From assembly GCA_030614945.1 (NCBI GenBank), contig JAUXAH010000016.1, positions 1 to 14,997 on the forward strand: a DNA stretch of 14,997 bases. The letters run 5' to 3'. The notes under the pieces are model-generated. The model did no database searches, was not told the DNA's origin, and worked only from the letters and a program-made list of their open reading frames with translations. The stretch comes from Phycisphaerae bacterium (GTDB lineage: Bacteria; Planctomycetota; Phycisphaerae; Sedimentisphaerales; SG8-4). Both the position numbers and the translations under genes were made by a program. Shown one piece after another: positions 11,095-14,997 of this stretch (the first letter of the stretch is position 1; the number at the start of each line of letters is the position of its first letter).

Positions 11095-11622
11095 TTAAAC
11101 CCTTTTTTTTGGCTTTCTTTGAAGGCTTTTTTCAATGACCTGGTCGGCGACTTTTGCTGCTGTTTCGGAAGTCTCACCACGACGGACCAGCTCGCTGACG
11201 ACGTCCAGGCGAAATTGATCGATGGTTGCCTTGTTGCTAAACTTTGAGATCGGGCCTGGGGGGTATCGACGGGGTCGACGTGGGCGCTTGAGTTTGGCCA
11301 TTGATCTGGTAAGTGCCAGGGTGCCGACAAGCTTGACCCAATGCTCAGGGGTTGGCAGCAGCCTGGTGTGTATTTTGCGCTCGGGGCCGAATGGCTTCTC
11401 GATCCAGATGAAGCCAAGGTCCTTGAGATTCGCGAGCCAGTATTGAACTGTGCGTCTGCATCGATGAAACTTTTTCTGCAACCTCCAGTTCCAAAGCCAG
11501 CACGTGTCGGGCCCCATAGAGTAGAGCCATCCGAGGAAGTCTTTCTCGCTGTTGTTCAACAGCCGAAAATCCTGGCTTCGGATCCAGTATGGTAGCCGAT
11601 GCCTTTTCTTTGGTTTAGTCAT
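11095..11622 (-). CDS. Winged-helix DNA-binding protein, putative replication initiator or regulator (unit 2)
   Basis: 175 aa, with the same winged-helix region as unit 1 (LQKKFHRCRRTVQYWLANLK, GFIWIEKPFGPERKIH) and a basic linker (KLKRPRRPRRYP). AAGGA precedes the ATG. The C-terminal tail is out of register with unit 1. One extra base in an A-rich stretch (GTCATTGAAAAAAGCC here, GTCATCAAAAAAGCC in unit 1) moves the frame and ends the protein at KPKKRV, while the other frame continues with QKKGFKGVKKIAP, matching unit 1. The domain core is intact, so activity is probably kept. Confidence 0.7.
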   Translation of the reverse strand: MTKPKKRHRLPYWIRSQDFRLLNNSEKDFLGWLYSMGPDTCWLWNWRLQKKFHRCRRTVQYWLANLKDLGFIWIEKPFGPERKIHTRLLPTPEHWVKLVGTLALTRSMAKLKRPRRPRRYPPGPISKFSNKATIDQFRLDVVSELVRRGETSETAAKVADQVIEKSLQRKPKKRV

Positions 11623-11649
11623 GGCTGTTGTTCCTTCAACAGCTTACCT

Positions 11650-12261
11650 TTATTCTTTTGGTTCGAGAGAGTCAATGGCTTTTTTGAGGTCCTCACCGCT
11701 GGGGTGCGTGTAGATCTGTGTGCTGCTGAGATTCTTGTGACCGAGGCACTCCTGGACGACTCGCATCGAAGTCTTTGTCATCAGCCTGGTTCCAAACGTG
11801 TGCCGCAAAAGGTGTGGGTGGATGTCACGGCCTATCGAGAGCTTGCCGGCTGATGTGATGATTCGTTGGACCTGGCGGACGGTGAGTGCGTATTGGCAGT
11901 GGTTGGCGTAAAAAGCGTAGCGAGGTTCGTGGGTGTGATCGGTTTTCCACCAATGATGGTGCATATTTTTGATGGCGCTGCTCAGTCGATTGGTGATCGG
12001 AATCGTGCGCTCGTGTTTGTTCTTTGCCTGGTCTTTCTCGATGGTCAATGCGCCGAATGGAGAATGGGTGAACCACAGCTGGTCCTGTCTGAGTTGTATG
12101 AGTTCACCTACTCGGCAGCCGGCATCGAGCATAAGTAGTGCCATAGTGTAGTTGCGATGATGGACGCGGGGCGCTGCCTTGTTTTTTGGCGGATGCTGCA
12201 GGTGGCTGAGCAGTTTGTCGCATTCGTCCGCCGTTAGTGTTGAGAATTGTGATCGGTTCAT
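11650..12261 (-). CDS. Tyrosine recombinase, catalytic domain only (unit 2)
   Basis: 203 aa, starting MNRSQFSTLTADECDKLLSH. Active-site residues are all present: Arg in GCRVGEL, Lys in AKNKHE, HLLRHTF, LGHKNLSST and Tyr in TQIYTHP. As in unit 1 there is no N-terminal core-binding domain. The ATG overlaps the stop of the 82-aa gene (ATGA) with AAAAGGAG upstream. More diverged from its unit 1 paralogue than the 234-aa proteins are from each other. Probable integrase or resolvase of unit 2; two such enzymes with neighbouring sites could explain the tandem arrangement. Confidence 0.93.
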   Translation of the reverse strand: MNRSQFSTLTADECDKLLSHLQHPPKNKAAPRVHHRNYTMALLMLDAGCRVGELIQLRQDQLWFTHSPFGALTIEKDQAKNKHERTIPITNRLSSAIKNMHHHWWKTDHTHEPRYAFYANHCQYALTVRQVQRIITSAGKLSIGRDIHPHLLRHTFGTRLMTKTSMRVVQECLGHKNLSSTQIYTHPSGEDLKKAIDSLEPKE

Positions 12262-12506
12262 GATAGCTCCTTTTGTAGAGATTGAATTGGGTCGATACGT
12301 TTGAGGATTTTGAGAGCCTCGAGGGCGCGGCGTCGCCGGCATTCGGCAAAGGCCATCGAGACCTTGACGATTATTTTGTTGTCTTCGGATTCGAATGCTT
12401 CCTGCAGTAGCTGTCTGAATAGTTTTTCGGCGCGGCCGTAGTGACATGTGGACATTGCTCGATCGACCAGGTGGATCAGCTCGTGGATTTTTTTGTAGTT
12501 GGTCAT
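12258..12506 (-). CDS. 82-aa helical protein (unit 2)
   Basis: Begins MTNYKKIHELIHLVDRAMST, all helical with TPR-like pattern (RAEKLFRQLLQEAF, ALEALKILKRIDP). Start at the ATG preceded by GGAAGGA. Directly coupled to the recombinase, because the 93-aa gene of unit 1 is absent here. Confidence 0.75.
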   Translation of the reverse strand: MTNYKKIHELIHLVDRAMSTCHYGRAEKLFRQLLQEAFESEDNKIIVKVSMAFAECRRRRALEALKILKRIDPIQSLQKELS

Positions 12507-12526
12507 CGAGTCCTTCCGGTTGGGTG

Positions 12527-12600
12527 GGGACATTCGGACGGTCTGATGATACGGTGGTTTTTTAGCCGTCGGCCGACGGCAGTGAAACATAATATATCTT
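12527..12600. promoter_or_regulatory. Conserved intergenic element with palindrome (unit 2)
   Basis: Flanks as in unit 1 (GTGGGGACATTCGGACGG, GTGAAACATAA). The central palindrome is GCCGTCGG / CCGACGGC (12565-12580), different from unit 1 but at the same place. Confidence 0.5.
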
Positions 12601-12612
12601 TTAACTCCTTAA

Positions 12613-12765
12613 TTACGGCAAGTCTGACAGTTCCCCGACGCTGTCCATCGCGATTGGCCAGGCGTAGTAAGCCAACCAGCACAGCCAGACACCGATTAGA
12701 AAAACCAGGATCACCAGGAGACACCAGGCCAGTTTTTTGATCACAGTTACCAAAGGCGACTTCAT
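12613..12765 (-). CDS. 50-aa single-TM peptide, first early gene (unit 2)
   Basis: Begins MKSPLVTVIKKLAW, one membrane helix (about 13-34), then a tail containing AYYAWPIAMDSVGEL that is nearly identical to unit 1. The early promoter would start transcription at about 12767, two bases before the ATG, so the message is effectively leaderless. Conservation of the tail but not of the first ten residues points to a functional C-terminal segment. Confidence 0.75.
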   Translation of the reverse strand: MKSPLVTVIKKLAWCLLVILVFLIGVWLCWLAYYAWPIAMDSVGELSDLP

Positions 12766-12882
12766 GCATAGTGATTCTATCGGCAAAGCGACATCCTGTC
12801 AATAGGAAAAGCGACATTTTAAAAGCGACATTTTTTTGGCTCAGCTGAGATTTGAAGTCGTCTTTTGTACTAAAAGCGACAT
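12753..12882. promoter_or_regulatory. Operator or iteron array, core GCGAC (unit 2)
   Basis: AAAGCGACAT at 12785-12794, 12808-12817, 12822-12831 and 12873-12882, a degenerate copy at 12753-12762, and an inverted copy GTCGTCTTTT at 12857-12866. All distances equal those of unit 1, but every good copy has GCGAC instead of CGGAC. Confidence 0.75.
12774..12802 (-). promoter_or_regulatory. Early promoter (unit 2)
   Basis: TTGACA (12797-12802), 17 bp, TAGAAT (12774-12779), a near-consensus sigma70 promoter on the minus strand. The spacer contains one operator copy and another lies just upstream of the -35. Confidence 0.85.
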
Positions 12883-13022
12883 TGTAATCAGCTGACAGGG
12901 GTAGTTTGGTACCCGATCGGGCTGGAAAATTGATTCTGCATAGCGCCACGGACGTAGGATTGGCAAATTTGAGCGCGGACTCCGAGAGGACTACCCGAAG
13001 GGATCTTGAGTAGAATGCGGGT

Positions 13023-13103
13023 CCCCCGCCGGTCCGCAGACTACCGGCGGGGGATTCGCCCCTGGCCTGCAGGCTACCAGGGGTGTGCGGCCGGCAGGCC
13101 GCA
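13023..13103. repeat. Three adjacent GC-rich hairpins
   Basis: CCCCCGCCGGT / ACCGGCGGGGG (13023-13053), CCCCTGG / CCAGGGG (13059-13083) and TGCGGCC / GGCCGCA (13086-13103). The first two share a loop pattern with GCAG and CTACC. No U-tract on either strand. Lies upstream of the early control region, in the position of the 6634-6701 hairpins of unit 1. Confidence 0.7.
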
Positions 13104-13114
13104 GAAGGGTCGGA

Positions 13115-13183
13115 CCGAAATCCGCCTCAGCATAGTTAACTCGGCTCGGCAGAGACGTCCCTGCCCGGGCCCGCGGATTTCGG
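13115..13183. repeat. Long nested hairpin
   Basis: Outer arms CCGAAATCCGC (13115-13125) / GCGGATTTCGG (13173-13183). The 47-nt interior folds further (CGGCAG with CTGCC and GGC with GCC around 143-171 of the 13000s). It resembles the 96-nt nested hairpin at 6702-6797 in position and form but not sequence. Could be an origin hairpin or an RNA. Confidence 0.65.
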
Positions 13184-13633
13184 AGCAAGCAATCAATATC
13201 CATCCAGGCACAGTGCGTTATAAATTGGCCGGCATTCTTAAACGTAATTAGCGACTAACCGTACAGATACCGATCGATTGCTATGCGTTCCGACCCGATT
13301 AAGATGCTCCCTTTCGATACAGCTACAGAGTCGGACAGAGCCGTTTTCCGCTGTCCTGACGAATGTGCTGTGTCGAAGTTCCTTAGACGGGAAAAAAAAA
13401 AACCACAAACGAACTGAGAAACACGCCCCCCGCCCACCGACCCGACGAGCGTTAGCGAGTCGGGATGGACGGGCCACGATACTGGGCGGTTTTTGTTTCT
13501 CCGTGAGTGTTGGTTTTTTTTTCCCGTCGTCGTTGTCGTTAAACCTTAGATGTCGGTTGTGTGTTAGAGGGTGGTGGGTGGGGGGACATTGGCTTACGAT
13601 GATGATTGATCAGATTCGGTGGGGTGGGTCTGT
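13184..13633. other. Long interval without a supported gene
   Basis: No convincing coding frame with a ribosome site. Contains A11 at 13391-13401, a T9 run near 13515, and a G-rich stretch near 13568-13588 on the plus strand. A 44-codon plus-strand frame at 13283-13417 (containing CPDEC) lacks a Shine-Dalgarno. Confidence 0.4.
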
Positions 13634-13875
13634 GTTGCGATTGTGCGTACGATTACACTGCCGCTACCGTGTGGCCGGTAGGCCACACGGCGGCAACGCT
13701 ACGATGTCACCCGTGCTTTACGTTGCGATTGTGCGTACGATTATACTGCCGCTAACGCACGGCCATTAGGCCGGGCGGCGGCAACGCTACGATGTCACCC
13801 GTGCTTTACGTTGCGATTGTGTGTACGATTATACTGCCGCTAACCACTGGCCGTTCTACGGCCAGTGGGCGGCTG
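13634..13875. repeat. Three 88-bp tandem repeats, each with a hairpin
   Basis: Copies begin at 13634, 13722 and 13810 with GTTGCGATTGTG. Each carries an outer stem GCCGC / GCGGC with a TA or TAA bulge and an inner stem whose sequence differs: CCGTGTGGCC / GGCCACACGG, then GCACGGCC / GGCCGGGC (one mismatch), then CCACTGGCCG / CGGCCAGTGG. Flanking bases are nearly identical between copies. Similar in form to REP elements, or to a repeated replication or packaging hairpin. Confidence 0.8.
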
Positions 13876-13877
13876 AA

Positions 13878-14003
13878 CCGCATCTTTGCCACTGAACCGC
13901 TGCTTTGTTTTTGCGATTATGCTGCTTTGTTTTTGCTTTGTTGCTGCTTTGTTGCTGCTTTGTTATTGCTTTGTGTTATTTTTGACGTGGTTTTTGCTTT
14001 GTA
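13878..14003. repeat. Degenerate GCTTTGTT-type simple repeats
   Basis: Many copies of TGCTTTGTT and TGCTGCTTTGTT, with almost no A on the plus strand. Strong strand asymmetry. Likely slippage-expanded, non-coding. Lies just before the conserved junction motif TTTATCGGGTATTT. Confidence 0.6.
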
Positions 14004-14062
14004 CTTTATCGGGTATTTCTGCTGGATTTTCGCTGGACTTCGAAGGGGGTGGGGACATCGAA

Positions 14063-14135
14063 AGAAAAGAGGCGGCCGGAGCCGGTTTCGGGCAAGCGAG
14101 GTCTCCAGCCGGCCGCCAAGAGTAAAAAAATGTAA
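14063..14135 (-). ncRNA. Small hairpin RNA cassette 3a
   Basis: Promoter AAGACA (14165-14170), 17 bp, TACAAT (14142-14147). 18-nt leader, stem 14108-14117 with 14071-14080 (nine pairs plus one mismatch), 27-nt loop, U-rich end. -10 to stem distance is 24 nt as in the others. The loop complement has GCGAGG but no start codon. Confidence 0.6.
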
Positions 14136-14173
14136 GCAGTAATTGTATCGGAGGTTGCCTGGTGTGTCTTGAA

Positions 14174-14245
14174 CAAAATTGGCGGCCGGTGGACTAATCG
14201 GGGGGGACTAGACGTGTGCCGGCCGCCAAGCATGGATGCACCTTG
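14174..14245 (-). ncRNA. Small hairpin RNA cassette 3b
   Basis: Promoter TTGACT (14274-14279), 16 bp, TATAAT (14252-14257), one of the best in the window. 18-nt leader, stem 14218-14227 with 14181-14190 (nine pairs plus one mismatch), 27-nt loop with a run of seven C, U4. The loop complement has a G7 tract six or seven bases before a GTG. Confidence 0.65.
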
Positions 14246-14285
14246 CCGGCAATTATAGCTGGCGCTGCAGGGGAGTCAAGTTTTT

Positions 14286-14336
14286 TGCGGCTGAACGAGA
14301 ATGGGCCGGCGACGAGCTCGTCGGAGTTCAGCCGCA
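14286..14336. repeat. Hairpin overlapping the end of the GNAT gene (unit 3)
   Basis: TGCGGCTGAAC / GTTCAGCCGCA, 29-nt interior with GACGAGCTCGTC. Nearly identical to 528-580 of unit 1. The GNAT stop codon is in the stem. Confidence 0.6.
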
Positions 14337-14894
14337 GGTTTTCTCGAGTAGGTCGATGTTTTTGTGTTTGCCGATTCGTTCATCTGATGTTTTGTGGTAG
14401 CCGTGCTTTTCGTAGAACGGTAGAGGGTCCCCTGTCGATTGATCGAACTTGCTGCGAATAAATAACGGGTCCAGGATTTTGAGCAAGTGGGTACCGATAC
14501 CTGCACCTCGATAAGTAGTTTCAACAAGCAAGTGGATGAGGGATCCGTTTCGTTGTCGCACTGCCCAACCGATTAGCTGAGAACCGTCGAAAGACAGGAC
14601 GATGGTCTTATATTTGAAGTACCCTAGATGCTGTCCACGTGGGCAGAAAAAGTCGCGGCCGGAGAGCAGCCGGTCCACCAGCTCAACGATATCGTCCAGG
14701 TCCTCGAGGGCGGCAAGTCGAAAGTGATAGCCGTTGAAGTCGTGTGGGTCGATGGGTGGGAATGTCGGGTAAACCTTAGGCACGCGCTCGTGACGTTCGC
14801 GTGTGATTCTGTGTTTCGGTGCCATGAAGTATATAGGGTCCCCCGGCAACCGGGTGATGATGCGACAGCCGGTTTTTGTTTTCATCAAGGCCAT
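14328..14894 (-). CDS. GNAT-family N-acetyltransferase (unit 3)
   Basis: 188 aa with its own ATG. The first ~50 residues are a basic extension (RITRERHERVPKVYP). The GNAT domain follows: HFRLAALEDLDDIVELVDRL, acetyl-CoA loop YRGAGIG after IHLLVE, and a C-terminal FYEKHGY. It aligns with the unit 1 protein over the domain but has the complete N-terminus that unit 1 lacks. Located after the 41-aa gene, last in the late operon and immediately before the small RNA cassettes. Substrate unknown; acetylation of a small molecule, protein or toxin are all possible. Confidence 0.85.
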   Translation of the reverse strand: MALMKTKTGCRIITRLPGDPIYFMAPKHRITRERHERVPKVYPTFPPIDPHDFNGYHFRLAALEDLDDIVELVDRLLSGRDFFCPRGQHLGYFKYKTIVLSFDGSQLIGWAVRQRNGSLIHLLVETTYRGAGIGTHLLKILDPLFIRSKFDQSTGDPLPFYEKHGYHKTSDERIGKHKNIDLLEKTCG

Positions 14895-14919
14895 GTTTTC
14901 TCAATCCGGGATACGTGGC

Positions 14920-14997
14920 TCAGACTTTGACGTTGTTCTCTTTGGCGTTTTGCTTGTCTTCGTTGTCACCGAACATCTCGATGATCATTTTGAGCAG
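14920..14997 (-). CDS. 41-aa conserved helical peptide, partial (unit 3)
   Basis: Only the C-terminal part is inside the window (LLKMIIEMFGDNEDKQNAKE and the ending NNVKV). It matches the peptides at 1020-1145 and 8316-8441. The first ~15 codons lie beyond the right edge. It proves that a third related unit continues to the right. Confidence 0.75.
   Translation of the reverse strand: MLKMIIEMFGDNEDKQNAKENNVKV

Noticed and set aside
13115..13183. tRNA or tmRNA-like gene
   Set aside because: The 11-bp closing stem, absence of T-loop consensus and lack of a CCA-type end do not fit a tRNA.
13283..13417. 44-codon plus-strand gene containing CPDEC
   Set aside because: No Shine-Dalgarno, no homologue in the window, and it ends in an A11 homopolymer.
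13567..13588. G-quadruplex
   Set aside because: The G-runs are suggestive, but only two clear loops separate them, and there is no copy in the other junction.
13278..13769. 163-codon plus-strand reading frame
   Set aside because: Passes through homopolymers and the hairpin repeats, with low-complexity composition and no ribosome site.
13634..13897. CRISPR array
   Set aside because: The 88-bp repeats are contiguous with no unique spacers and no cas genes. The variable part is a self-complementary hairpin stem.

Overview
This window is almost entirely a mobile-element-like region. It holds three related units in head-to-tail order, all transcribed leftward (minus strand), with a period of about 6.6-7.3 kb. 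Unit 1 (about 306-7123) and unit 2 (about 7352-13870) are complete or nearly so. Of unit 3 only the left end is present (14063-14997), and bases 1-260 are the right-hand flank of a further unit. The units are diverged paralogues rather than recent duplicates. Some genes are very close between copies (the 234-aa protein), some moderately diverged (the recombinase), and some are swapped or missing. Taxonomy cannot be fixed from the sequence. The sigma70-type promoters, Shine-Dalgarno sites and intrinsic terminators say bacterium or its mobile element; a planctomycete-like environmental host is only a guess from the style of the 234-aa protein.

Each unit has the same plan, read right to left. 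(1) A non-coding, heavily hairpinned region (6634-7123; 13023-13875), possibly the origin or control region. (2) An early promoter embedded in an array of short repeats whose core differs between units while the spacing is identical. (3) An early operon: a single-TM peptide, one to three small helical or unknown proteins, a tyrosine recombinase made of the catalytic domain only, a winged-helix DNA-binding protein, and a 188-aa unknown. (4) A second conserved promoter followed by a leader of about 170-180 nt with two terminator-like hairpins. (5) A late operon with a 234-aa putative structural protein, two tandem copies of a Trp-rich ~80-aa domain without normal start codons, a swappable tail-fibre-like or tail-collar-like protein, a 41-aa helical peptide, and a GNAT acetyltransferase (units 1 and 3) or a membrane/W-domain protein (unit 2). 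(6) A terminal array of very short transcription units.

The most unusual signal is item 6. Six cassettes share one geometry: promoter (-35, 16-18 bp, -10), 24 nt (28 in one), 10-bp stem GGCGGCCGGC, variable loop of exactly 27 nt, complementary stem, U-tract. A seventh hairpin has a 14-nt loop. They look like a family of small RNAs with a constant scaffold and a variable loop. The complements of several loops resemble Shine-Dalgarno plus start-codon regions, so antisense control of translation is a testable idea. Other notable signals are a chain of apparent -1 frame changes joining the 234-aa protein to two decoration domains, a canonical A AAA AAC slippery site in front of a start-less GNAT, and many hairpins kept in position while their stem sequences differ between units.

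No terminase, portal, major capsid of known type, ATPase or replicase was recognised. If these are virus-related, they look like satellites or minimal integrated elements rather than complete phages. Coordinates of regulatory features were counted by eye.
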